Positions 1 through 14,300 of a stretch of 64,000 nucleotides of DNA are shown here, piece after piece. The notes under the pieces are model-generated. The model ran no database searches. It worked only from the letters and a program-made list of their open reading frames with translations, and was not told the origin of the DNA. Source of the stretch: Psoroptes ovis (taxonomy: Eukaryota > Arthropoda > Arachnida > Sarcoptiformes > Psoroptidae); assembly GCA_002943765.1 (NCBI GenBank), contig PQWQ01000004.1:4340001-4404000 (forward strand), in the 5' to 3' direction. The translations under genes were made by a program, and so were the position numbers. The first letter of the stretch is position 1. Each line of letters starts with the position of its first letter.

Positions 1-2389
1 TCATCCTTTTTATTGGCAAATGTTATGTTATTTGAATTTTCCTCATTATCTTTTGTCGCGATTCCATCATTTACATTGTCACCACTATTTTTATCATTAT
101 CAACATGATCATCATTATCTTCATCATCGATTGATGGACCATCGGTGATCAATTTGGGAGGAACGAGAGCTCGGCGACGTCGACGTTTTTTCAGCTCTTC
201 AATTGATGGTTGTTCATCTGGAGCCATTAATTCTGTATCATCATAATAATAATTGTATAACAGGTAATCATCATCCAAATTCATATCACATTTTGAAAAT
301 TTTTTAAACTTTTTTCCTATTGGATTATCAATGTTTGAAGCAATATTCGATGATTGTTTTTGTGATTTATCATGCTGATTTTTCTGCAACTGCTGCTGAT
401 GTTTTAAAATTATATCTGGTTGTTTACTTAAAACTGATAATTTTCTCAGAACAGGATTAACCTCCTGAGTCTTTGTAATTTTAAATGAATTCACAATATT
501 AGAAAAAATTGATATTTTTAATAACAAAAAAATTATCTGAAATAATCTAGAAAGAAAATACCTCCGATTGAACATTTGGTGATGGTAAATTTAGGTATAA
601 ATTTGAAGCTGCATGAAAGCAGAAATATTTATGAAAATGAATTAAATGATCATTAAATAGATACAAATTACCATTATCCATCATCATTTTATTCGAACCA
701 CTAGCAGGCAAATCCAATAGAAATTGTTTCATGACCAATTTTTGTTCATTTTGATTCGAAGCATCCAATGATATGTTCAATAATCTATGATTGAAAATTT
801 CAAATAAATCTCTATTGACATTTTCACATGTGAATTGATGAATAAATACCTATTTTTTGTATCAAAATTATAAAGTTCATTATCATCATCTGTACAGATT
901 TGTTCTCGATTATCATAATTATATTTGGATAAATTAGATTTTCTTTCGAAATCATTTTTTCTTTTAATTTGCTTTTTTTGTGTGTTCACTTTGGAATTAT
1001 TATTACTTGATTGATTATTTTTATTATCTTGTATTTCTGATGTAGAAGACTGTATTTGAATTTGAAAAGAATATGATTTTAATATGAACAATATTTTAAT
1101 GAAATTAATATTACCAAAATCATAATATTAGTATCAGTATCAACGTCTTCATCATCTTCATCCATTGAATTATCGAATGAGTCAGGTGCTGATGATATTT
1201 TTTTCTTATTATTTACATTACACATTTTATAATTAATCATTTCATTTTTTGTATGATTTGTTGATAAAAAACTCAATGATTTTACTGTTGGAAGAACTGA
1301 TTGATCTTTGTTGATTTTCACATCATTATCACTATTATTATTATTATCTTCATGCATCAATTCTGGTGATGATGGCGATGATGAACTTTGTACCAGCCGG
1401 TAATACTGACCATTGTTTGTTTTATCATTGAATGAAGAAGCACGTTTCAGAATAGGTGTTGATAATTTTTGTGGCCGTCGACGCACACTAGATGAACTCC
1501 ATAGAAATGAAGATGGTTTTTTATCATTAAATGTTACAATGGTTGAAATTGGATTAGTTGATGATGATAATTGATTCGATGCTGAAGTATTATTTTGTGT
1601 ATTGAACGTAACACTTAATGTACTACGCCAAAATCTACCGGCAACATTGCCACCAGCACTGTTACCATTTTGATTACTGTCAATTGTGAGTGCATTTTCT
1701 GGTTTTAATGTTGCGGGCTCAATCAATGCTGTTGACTGATCTAAACCGCAGCCATAACTATGATAATCAGTTATGTTGCGTAGTTTTGCTGCAGCTACAT
1801 TGATCAATGTTGTTGTGGCTGAATGTGAGATTGATAAATTTTTTTTGTTTGATGATTTTATTACATTGGATGATGATGCTGATTGTGGTGTTGGTAATAA
1901 TTCACATTGGACAGCAACATCATGTTGCCATAAAAACGATGAACGTTGTTGATTGAATGGATTAACTGTATTGTCAATCGATGATGTCAAATCAATGATC
2001 GATGAATCATTGACAATATTATCCACATTCAATTCTAATGCTGAGCCATATGATTCATTTTGTAACTGCTGGTATTCAATGATTGGTGCTTCTGTTGCTA
2101 TGGTTGGTGCTACGGCCGCAATCGTTGTTGTTCCTGTAGACGAAGATATCGCAGATGTACCATTGGATATTGTAGATTTTTTTGATAATAAATTGAATTT
2201 ATTTTTTATCGAATTCGATACGGTTGTTGTTGTTGACGCTATGAAATCTTTGGATTGTAATTTTGTTGTCGATGTTGATGTTGATTTTGGTATATCTTTG
2301 AATGATAATTCAGAATAGCTACGATTGCGGCTAAATTTTTCACGTAATGATTTTGTACGACTATTGATTCGTTCTTTGCAAATATTCAT
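1..2389 (-). CDS. Unrecognised Ser/Thr/Asn-rich protein, 5' exons (3' end outside window)
   Basis: Four exons on the minus strand are supported by phase-matched junctions: 1115..2389, 850..1049, 562..784 and <1..470 (the last acceptor could instead put the exon start at 464). Introns are 65, 65 and about 91 bp. The ATG at 2389 opens a 425-codon first coding exon, and at least 722 residues lie in the window. I do not recognise the family. Visible features are a basic N-terminus (MNICKERINSRTKSLREKF) followed by a SYSELSF motif, long Ser/Thr/Asn stretches, a SSFLW motif that occurs twice (Trp near residues 154 and 297), acidic runs (DEDDEDVDTD) and, in the last exon, a basic KKRRRRR cluster that could be a nuclear localisation signal. 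No membrane segment is seen. It looks like a largely disordered regulatory protein. A non-coding or short coding exon further upstream cannot be excluded. Function unknown. Confidence 0.7.
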
Positions 2390-5300
2390 ATTGATTTTTC
2401 AATATTATTTGCTTTTCGAACAACAAATCAACATTTTTTATTTTAATTTATTTTGATAATTCATTAAGATTGATAATTTAGAGCCGTCATTATTGATCTT
2501 TTTGTACAATTATACAAACGATTTGGCCTAAACATTCACAAACAGGTGGCACTTTTATCCATAAAATGATAAATAAATAAACACATTTATATAAATCATT
2601 TATATATTAAAAAAACATAATAAAATTGGTGATAATTTTCTCAAATAAATTTTCCACGTATTCCATCAAATATTATTCCTATAAATTGAAATGATTTGCA
2701 TAAATTGCTATCGATTTATGAAAATTTAAAAAAATTGTATAAATAAATGAATGGGAAAATTGATGTTTTTTTCGAATATTTTCATATTATCTAAATGCAT
2801 TGAATTATGTTGCACCTTATATGAAAAAATTCTCAAGAATTTTTTGAGATGTTAATAATCTTTGAACGAAAAAATTTTGATAAATGTTTTTTCGATTCAG
2901 TATGATTAGTTTCAGACAAATAAATGACAGCTAAATAGACTGCAAGTAATGCCTACAATGTAAAGAAATTTTTTTTTTGAAATTTTCCAAAGAAAATATT
3001 CGAAAAAATGGATTGATTTTATTTTACATTTAGAAAAAAAGATCATTAGATATTTGTACATAACAATTTTTTTTTATTGATTGTATTCGATATTTATGAT
3101 AATTTTCATGTATTACTTCATAAATAATATTTTTTCATGAGAAAAATTGAGTTGAAACATTCTTGTTCATTCATACAAGGAATCAATAAACAGTTTGATA
3201 AAATGTAATACAATTGCTTATTTGCATTAAAACCAATACGCGTGTTATATTTTCGAATATATTTGCATTATCGGAGTGATAAATGAAGAGTAAATGAATT
3301 CAATCAATATTCTTCACTCAGTTTTGGGAAATTCTATCCGATATTCTATAAGTATAGAAATTTCTAATTAGACAAAATAATTAAAATACAATTCAATGAA
3401 AATTTCATTTGATCTATCAACAAAGTCAATAAAGAAAATGATTATCGTCAAATGATTTTAACATTTATCGAATTGTATGAAATACTAAATCAATATTTGA
3501 ATTAATGACAAATTTTAAAACTTTCAAACTCAAAATATTCAAAAATTATTATCATCAAATAAATCCAGCCACAAACATACCAGTGAATCTAATTAAAAAT
3601 TATAAATATGATCACCATGAATTGGAGTAAATGAATGAATGAAGCAAAAAAAAAAAAAAATTTCGCTTCCAGCGATATTCATTTATTCATTTATCTATTT
3701 ATTATCAACATTAAACAATAGGGAACAAACAAAAATTAATGATGATGCAAATTCGTTTGTTTTTGGTTCTAATAATGATGATAATTGATCAATTCATTTT
3801 TCATTCAAATCAAACAAACAAAAACATTGTTTGATTATGTTTTAATTCAAAAAAAAAAAATCACACACACAAAATTAACTTACTTATTGGCTGTGAATCT
3901 GGCTTCATCGTTTTTTTTTCATTTATTTATAATTGAATAATTTTCGATGACTTAGAAGGCGTTCAGGGCGTCATTACTGATGATTTATGCATTCACTCAA
4001 AATTCAAAGCATTCAAATTTTTGTATTTTGAAACTGATTGATTTTGATTTTCATTTTGGTTGACGAAAAAAAATGATGAAATTTAGATCAGTATTTAATC
4101 GAATAATGAAAATGGTAGGCGTTCAAATGTGATGCAAATTCATCTGTGATCAACTGAATTCATTTTGATTTCATGATGACTTTATTATTATTGTGTTAAT
4201 GATTTTTTTTCTTTTTCATAAACGTTTTCTCTCATTCTAGTTTCGAAAATTGATTTGAAAAAAATTTTTGTTGGAATTTCGGAAATTTCAAAAATTATTC
4301 ACTCTTTGTATTTGATTCAATTATCATGATGGATAATTAAGATAATTTTATTTTGTTATTTGTGAACATGTAAACTGGGGCAATTTTTTTTGGATTTTTC
4401 AAATTTTTGAATCGTTCACTGCACACACACGCATGCGAATATTCGGAAACAAGTAATAATTTAGCGGATAATAATTTTATTTTTTTCATTCATTCATTTC
4501 AATTAATATATGAAAAACTAACAATTCAATGCAATGAATTTTAAATGATATTGTTTTGTGCGAATTCAAAATTCATTGTAACACATTTGAAAAACATCGG
4601 CATAAGATACCAAAAAAAATGAATAATTTTTTTTTTGGTATAAAATTTTGAAACTTTTTATGATAATTACTTATAATTACAATTATTATTCTTTTACACC
4701 AAGTGAAAAAACACAAGTCATAAAGCTCAAATTTTGGAGAGAAAAAAATCGAAAATTTTATCATCAGAATAAATGATTGAAACATATAAAATTTTGCTAA
4801 CAACAATTGTCGAACAACAACATAACATGTTTGCTACAAACAAATTGATTATACATTTGAAACATATTTGAACAAGAATTTTACTTTGTTAAAAAAAATA
4901 TAAAAAGTAAAATTGAACGTCATACGAATGAATGTGGCGTTTACTATACCTGTTCAACCAACCAACATACACAGCACAGCAGCACGCGCATACAGAATTT
5001 CACCTAGAAATATAAAAGAAAAAAATATACCGACAAACTGATAAAAAAAAGTAATATAGAAGTAATGATAAACCTGGACAACATATATATATATGAACTT
5101 GTATAAATAATTATATAACTATCATGATTAAGGAATTTTATATTATATTCAAAGACATGTGTTGTAAATGATGGTGCATGGCTTATGCTTTTTCCATCGA
5201 GATATGGAAAAAAATTGTCGAAATAAATGCGATTCGTCGTACATTTGTTATTTCAAAACAATTATCGTTATCAAAATTCAAATATTTCAAGCGAACATAT

Positions 5301-8300
5301 AATATTACATGTTAATAATAAAATAAAATAAAAAACAAGGTATCTTTGTTTCAATCAATGGATGATTGCTTGAATATTAATTGAAATTCAATTAGAATTT
5401 ATTTATTTATTTTGGTAAAAAGCGTTCTCATCGAATATATTATTTTTTTTTAAATTGAACATCATGCACACAGACATACTAGCGATGGCATCGTTCAATA
5501 CATTTGATCGGTAGGATGTTGTTGTTTAGTTATTCACAATTTATTCAAGTTTCAAAAAAAAAAAAAAATAAGATACACAGATGTTTTACCGTATCTTTGA
5601 CAGGAATTTCTTATGAACAAAAAAAATTTCTTTTGACAAATTTTTTTCTCATTTTGACACTTTTTCTACTGTCAAATATACCATGTATTTGTGCACATCA
5701 AGATTATTATGTTTTTTAATCTATGTCTTTGTTTAATTGATGGCGAATGAAATTCATTATTTAAAATTTATTGAAAAATATGTTAATACTTTTTGTTTGT
5801 TTGGGCACAAAATTTTTTCCAAGGAAATGAAAGTATTTTCCATATTTTCGTCATCATCTGTTTTTATTTTTGAACGAAAACTGTCCAGACAACCATAAAT
5901 TGAAATATTTCGAAAAAAAATGTTGAAAATTTTTCCATATGCAAGAATGAATTTATTTATTTATTCATTATTATTTTACACTGATTTCAATTTTGAAAAA
6001 AAAATAATTTCAAAATATTTTTATAAATTATTTTTGAAAAAAATAATTTCACTCCAATATAATCAGATTTTGAACTGATTTTAAAATAAATATCAGTGAT
6101 TATCCCCATCTAAGCATGGAATCATTGATCAAAAAAAACAATCATAAAAATCAATTAATAAATTATAATGATGAATCAACGGGTGAAAAATATGAAATTT
6201 CATTTTTCATTGAAAAAAATAATGAATGACATTTTTGATTTAAATATTATATCTTCCCAATTAAAAACAGAAATATGATGAGCGATTTTTCATATATTGT
6301 CTGTTTCAGAAAAAAAAAAATTTTGATTCACATTTGATGTATATCATAATAAAATATATATATCTACATACATGCAAATCATATTCATGCAACAATCATG
6401 ATAATAATTTTGCCAGAAACATATTTGAAACACACACAAAAATGAAGACAAATTATCTCCAAAAAAACAACATTACCATATACATACAAACAACCATTTA
6501 TTTACATTAGTTTTAGTCTATTTTGATTATCATAAATTTTTATTTTATTATGTATTATACTGATGAATTGTCTTGCTAATTTTTTTTTCATTTTTTCCAT
6601 GTGTTTTCATCGATTTTTGTTTGTTTGTTTGTTGTTAATACACTTGTTTAGAGATTATTAAAATTGATATTCTAATTCATTTGGAACCGATTTTGATTTT
6701 ATCTGCTTTTTGCTTCGTTCATACAAACATACTGATATTCATTTTTAAAAATTTTGCATCTTTCTCGTAATTGGTGAATGTTTGAACAGAGAAAAAAAAT
6801 TAGCAAAATAATCTTTGCGAAAAAAAAATTATGAACTTGATATATATGCACCTGCATGAATGTATGTATGATGTATAGTCATATAAATTCACTCTGAACA
6901 ATCTCATTTTTCATTATAAATGTTATTATTAGATTTTAATGAAAAATATTATTTTGACATTTTGACAATTCGACATTTGTTTTTTTACACACATTTTAAT
7001 TTAGACATTTTCATTTTTCAATTTGTTGAAAAATTTTGTTGAAAATTAAAAATCATCATCTAGATTAAATTATCCGATGATCGGAATTGAATTTTCAATA
7101 ACAATTGAAAATGCTTTTTTCAATTGAAAAATCTTTCATTGTTTCGACTGATTTTTTCACTATGATATGATTACATTTATATTTTTTTTCATTTATTTAA
7201 TTTGCGCAATTTTTCTTATTTCTTATTTCAATTTGATCTTATTTATTTATTATTTTTTTCATTAAAATTCCATACACAATTCAAATGACAAGACAAAACA
7301 TTGAAAATTATTAGAATACAATAAGATATACAAAAAAAACAATAATAAAATAATAATCAATGAATCATTAAATAGTAATAACCAATGTAAAAACTATCAA
7401 TTTGAAATTAGATCAATTGAATCTCAAATACGAATATTATTCGTTTGTGAATGCATGCAGCAATAGCAGCAAAAGTATAATGTTAGTCTATGCACATTTT
7501 GTTGTTTTTTTTTCAACATTCACTATTCCTTGATTTCGTGTTGTTTGTTTTCTTTTACGTTATGTGTACGGGTAAATTAATTAGCAAAAAAAAAATTTAT
7601 TTGTAATTTCATTAAATAGAATTGCAATTTTAAATTGTAATTTTTCCCAATTTTCAAAGAATATCTATTCACATTTGAATGAGTGAAAAAAAATAAATTG
7701 CAATATTCTGGAATGTTCAATAGAGTTCCAGTGATGGAATTTGAAATGTATTGAATTGTGCAATTTTTTCTGGCCATAGAAAATTTACCTGTAGTTTTAT
7801 CATATTGATATTAATATTTTTTTCGGGAAAAAAATTCCCAAGTTTTTTTTTATTTTCAAAGAAATTTCATTTTTTCCATCTTACCTTCAATTTGATTCAC
7901 ATTCAGAATTTGTTTGTTCATACTAGGTTATGACAACTAAATTATACAGTTCAATTCATTCTTTTTCAACAAAAAAAAATTCATTCCGTTTATTATTATT
8001 TTGACTTGAAATGAATTTTTTTTCAAAAATTTCTACTTTACCATTTCAATACGCCCATTCAATAATGATAATTTATATTTTGATTTTCAATGATAAAATA
8101 AAGAATGAAATAATAATAATAATAATTTGGGAATATTATTATCCATTTGTACATTTCATTTATTATTTTGGCCCAGAAATCATCAAATGAAAATTCGGAT
8201 GGAACTTTTGTCCGAATAATGAAAAAAAAAATCAGGTTTTACTTTGCTGGCTTGATTCATTATTTATCCATTCATTTATCGATAGCGTCATTTTCAATTA

Positions 8301-11300
8301 AATGCAATGAAATGTATGAATGTTGAATTGAGAAAACCATAATAAAATTTTCTCTAATCAACATAACCGATTGATTAATCAATCAAATCGAATAAAAAAT
8401 TTTATCTGGTCTATAATTGAGAATGATCTTTGTAACATTTTCCCTTGTTATCAATGATATAATAATCATAATGAAATTGTTGACAATAATGATGTTCCAT
8501 TCATTTTTATATTACCTCTATGAATCATTCACCTTTTTTAAAAATTAGGGTCATGTATACTTAATTCGATATTTTCGAGGTTGTGTATACGAAATGAATG
8601 GAAACATTTTACAAAGTTCGCCATATTTATGTCGTTATATTTAAAATGAATACAGATACTTGCATCATATGTGATAATCGACAAATTACAAGCGAAATTA
8701 AAACCGGAATAATTTTTTTTGTTGAAATTTCCTTTCCATAAATTTTCTGAAAAAAAAAATTTGGCATTGTTAATTTAGACTAATGCTGTCATCATCACAC
8801 ATAGACATATTCATTAATATTTGGTAACAACCAAAAAAACTAAGAAAAATAATAATAAAAGTTATTATTTTAATGATATTTTCAATCATTTATGAATGTT
8901 AATATGTATATTGGTGAAAATTTGTAATACAAATATCTCATAGAGAAAATATTGCATTCATTGTAAATGCACTTTGAAAATAGATGTGGCAATTACAATG
9001 CAAAAAAATTAACTGAAATAATTTAAAAACAGAGTTTAAAAAATAATATTCACATTTCCGAATGATAAAGAATGAATATTCATCTTTGTTTCAAATCTAT
9101 TGATCGATTATCGATACCAGAATCCAAGATTATTGAAGCTTTTGTTTAGTCGTTTTATTCCTAATCTCTCTTTATTGAAAATCGAAAATCACTCAGTTGA
9201 TGTGAAACTCAGGGTGAAAATGTTTTGAATTTTTTTTTGTTTTGTTTTTGTTTTAAATTATTTGATAAAATGAACAATGATATATTTTCATATGAATGAA
9301 TGAATGAATGGCAACAAACAAATGAAAATCAATCAAATGATTCGTGACGAATTAAATTCTAAGCCGACGAGACGATAAATAATAATAATAAAGTGATTTC
9401 AAGTAAAAGAAACATGTTGAAATATGTGAGAGAGATTGAAAAAAAATATGAAACTCACATACAAGAAAATATATTTCAATATTAATATTTATTCAGTGTT
9501 TGTTGAAATATAATTATTTTTTCATCACCTAAAAGCAAGAAAATTCATTTATTTATCTTTTTTAATCTTATTTTGAAAATTTTTTTTCGTTCATCTGTTT
9601 CACTTTGTGCCTTTACAAACGCATACATTACTTATTAATCACCTTCATTGTTAGTTAAACAGAAATGAACAATGATAAAATATTTGAAATATATTTGTTG
9701 CCAGAAGATCGAATTGGATTTTTTCTAAAAGAAATTTTCGCCTCAAAAGCATAAAAATATTGGAAATTAATATTTGAAAAAAAATACGAAACGAAATAAA
9801 ATGGATCTAGGAGCAAGAAATTAAATTAATAATTTTCAAATAGATATGTTCACATTCGTTTGAGACATCTCTCAACATTTAAATACATCTGTCGACAAAT
9901 ATACATGGATTTTCATTCATACAAATACATAGATTTGACCAAATGTCAGACACACAAACATTATTATCGCAATCAATCATTGTAAATTCATCAGTGATAC
10001 GATCGAATGAAGTGAAAATAAAAATGAAAATATTATTCAATAATGATAATATAAATATTAATAACAATGATAATCAAATATATTTTATTTATTTATCTAA
10101 TTTTAATATAAAGCATTCAAGATATTTTTTTCTGTTGTTGCATCATAATAATATTTATCAAATAATAATATTTTCATCTAATTCATTGTATGAATATACA
10201 TTTGATTCTAATGTTTTCTTTCATATATTATATTATACAGTTTGTTATTTCGTTTTTTTCTTCATGATTTTCAATTTCATGCCTGAATAAACATGGCAAT
10301 TTTGTTTTGTTTTTGTTTTTTTCTCATTTCATTCTGATTTCGATTTTTTCCTCTCTCATTTTATTCAATATATGTTTAAATATTTATTAAAAATATATTT
10401 ATTTATGTGTGTGTGTGTTTATGTTCCAATTTCAATATTAAGATAATAATAATCATCATCATTATCATCATCATTATTATTATGTTTAATGTGTGTTTGT
10501 ATTTTGATATTCTTGAAAAATATAAAATAAAATAATAAGAATAATAAATAAGAATTAAGAATTTCATTATATTGTTTCCTCTATTTGTGCTCTATCGCTC
10601 TATATTTTCATATAAAATTCTATTCAATTTTATTTTCAAAAATTCAAAATCATTGAATCACACAAATGGAAATCAAATTTTCTTTTATTTTATTTTTTTG
10701 TTGTCAAATTTTTTTTTTTTTTTTTTTGTTTTCTTTCGTATTTCTTTTTTACCATATTATCATTATTATTCAATTTTATTTTTGAAAAAAAATAAAATTT
10801 TTCAATTATAATTTCAATTGTGTTTAACACCATTTTTTTCAAATAATATTTTTCCCAGTCATTGTTTTTTAATGAATTTCTATTCATTTTTTTTTTGAAA
10901 AACAAATTTTCAAGCATTTCTCTCTCTTTTTTTTAAATTAAATATAATTTCCTATCTAAAATAATGCATTTAATTTTAATGAAATTCTTTCGGTTTTTCA
11001 TTTCATTCCATTTTTTTTTTGTTCCACTTTGGTTGAAAAAAAATTCCATTTTGAAAATTTTGAAGAATTTTTTTTCTTTTTTAAAATTCTTTGATTTTTT
11101 CGAATATTTTTTCAATTCATCATCATCATCATGTTTTTTTTCATTAAGAAATGTGCACACAATTCCTCTTCAAAGATCCAGAGCCAAATGTTGAAATGTA
11201 AATAAAGTGAACAAATTTACATGGAGAATGAAATAAGGAAAAAACATTTTCAATGTTTATTTTAATACTTGATAATAATAATAATAACAATCATATGTCA

Positions 11301-14300
11301 TTAAATTAATAAACATTATTTTAATAATATGCTTTTAATAATGAAATGTTTTTCACTCTAATAATTTTTTTCTCTTTAATTGAATCATGAACAACATTGA
11401 CTCTGTTGATTGAAACAGCGGTTCTAACGTGTTAACCATTTTAAAAATAATAGATTCTATTAATCAATGCATATTTGCCGATTGCAATATTTGAAACAAC
11501 ATTAGAATTGTTATTTTCCCATTATTACAATCAATATTGTCGTTGCCATTGACAATTATTGATTCGATTATTCGGTATGCAGATTTCAAAGACAGAGAAA
11601 GAGATAACTGAAAAAAAATTTACTTGATTGAATATGCAACAAATTTAGATTCTAATTTTGTTTATTAAAATATATTAGCTCTTAAAATCAGTACATTAAT
11701 ATAAATATTCAACCAAAAAAGATAGAATAAAATTTATTCTGATTGTAGATGATCAATTCAATGATTAAATAAAATAGAAAAAAACAACAAAAATCTATCG
11801 ATAATCGAAATTTCTCTATCAAATAATCAAACTTTAATTTTTTGATTGTTTCTATGATTTTTGGCTTAATAAAAAAAAATTTTTTTTTGTTAAGTACAAA
11901 ATGTTCACATTAGGCCCATAAATATCAGACATAATGCTTGTAAATATAAATGAATGTGTCAAAATCAATGTATTATTCTTTTGGAGAAAATGGCAAATTC
12001 AATCCATTGAATTTTGTTAAATTTAATGGAATTTTGTTGTCAAATTTATTTTATTTTATTTTTTTCGTGTGTTACATTTTTTTTGATCGTAATTCTTATT
12101 TTTGATTCTGTTAAACTTTTTTTCAAATTTATTCGATTTTTTTTCTTGGTTGTAACAAAATTGAAACAATTTGTTGTCTTCATTCATTTATCTATCTATT
12201 TATCGTTCAAAAACAATTTGAAACCAATGAAAAATCGCATACACATTTGAAGTGACAAAATTAAATAAAATTTTTCAACATTGATTGCATATTATTTCTT
12301 CATATATATATATTTATTTAGATGAATTCATGCACACATCAATGATAATATACACTTAATGATCGTCGTTTTACAATGCTTGTTTGTACTAAAAGTGTAA
12401 ATACAACAAAAAAATGGTGCTTTTGTTTTCATCATCACTGAAACCGCAGAATCTTACAAGATCTTTTTTCTTTCTTTTTTCTCGCCATTTATTTTATTAA
12501 ATCGGCAAGCAAAACAAAATGGATTGTATGAAATAAATTTTCCGTTTAATTGTACTTCCTCGCTGACCGTAATATATGTATTGGTCGATTTAAGGATGGA
12601 ATTTATGAAACAAAAAAAAAGTATTTAAACGAAAATTTATTTGATTTTCATTGTCTTATATTTAACTCATTTGATTTCCATAAGGTGTTGAATGGAGAAA
12701 AAGACAAATAGTACAATAAAAGCATTCATTATTATTGAATGATTTCGAAAAAAAAAATTAATGGTGTTTCAAGGCGACAATAAAATACGATGTTGATTCC
12801 TTTTTTTCAAAAAAATCATTAAAAATAGAAATATAATCATGAAATAATTGACAATATTTTCATCATTTAACACTGATATAATATTGGATTGAAAATGATG
12901 GAGATAAATCAAAGGTAAAAATAATTTTCTTGTTCCATTGATTCTTCATCCAATAACAAAAAAAAAAATTCAGAAAAATCCAGAATTTTTTTTATTTTTT
13001 GATCATCAAAATAAATCTGTGTGCACATATTTCACATACACAAAACACTGTATATCATCCACATTCATTTAAAAAAGTGTTTCCATTTGATACATATATA
13101 TTTTTGAGCCATGAATTTTATTATTCGGGCGTCAAATTCATTTTATTTATTTTTGTTTTTTCAGAAAATCGAATAAATAAACAGGCAAAATGAAAAAAAT
13201 AAATAAGGTTCGGCTGAAAAATATTTCCACTTTTTTCCAAATAAAACAAACCAACCAAATCAATGGAATGTTTTATCAATAAAAAAAAAATATTTTCTTT
13301 TCAAAAATGTTTTAAACAACCAAATCAACGAAAAAAGAAAAAGATGCTTATGTCGATTGAATTATCATACGCGTATAATATAAGCACATTTATATGAATT
13401 CATTCAGAGTGATAAACGCATATTCACATTCATAAATTTCATCAATCATTTTTTTTCCAAATTTGAATTTTATTGAAAATAACTGTCGAATGAATAAATT
13501 TCATACTATTTTTCGCCTTTCATTTTGCCAAATTTTTTCCTCGTTTCTTAACACTTCATCACTTACGCACAAAAGAAATAAATGAAGATGCTATAAGAAT
13601 GTCTTACGATTTCCACACAGAGAATTGCGGCAGTGAAAACAACATTGAATTAATTTTCAATTGAAAATTGAATTTTGTTTTGTTTTGTTAACAAAGCTAT
13701 TATTTTGTTTTTAATTTTAAAATTCACATATATTTTTCGAAATGAATGAATGTATATATAATTGATGCGAATGCAAAGAAAAAAACAATATCTACATGTA
13801 TTACAGTTTTCTCATTTGAAACAAAATTATTTTCCTCACAGTAATAACAAATGTAGGAAAACATTTTCGAAAATTTTGTAATTATCGATATTGTTTTTTT
13901 TTCTTGGTTCTCTGTGAAAAACAGAGAACGAATATATTTCAATCACATATACACCTGACAGAAAGAAAAACGAATCACAATATTAAATTATTCTTCTATT
14001 GGAATTGAAAAACAATCGGAGAATCAGCAAAATAAAAATATCATTTTAGTCGTCGTATTGAAATTTGATAGATAAATATATTGAAAATTGATAAATCATT
14101 GAAGCAAACCGATCATAAAAATTATTGAAAAATTGGAATAAATTCATTTTTTTTATTCGGATATTAATTGACCAATAATTGATTATTAATTTGATTCTCA
14201 TAGGAATTTAGAATTCGCTGATGGCAAATCAATAGATCAATGGATATTTTTTTCAGTTAGATTCGATTTTGATGATCATCATTTACTTCATTAGATTACG

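Noticed and set aside
1953..2318. 121-codon plus-strand frame
   Set aside because: It is the antisense shadow of the large exon of the left-edge gene, whose sense frame has phase-consistent splicing.
10572..11194. Several Phe/Lys-rich frames on both strands
   Set aside because: Composition is that of poly-T/poly-A noncoding DNA and there are no motifs.
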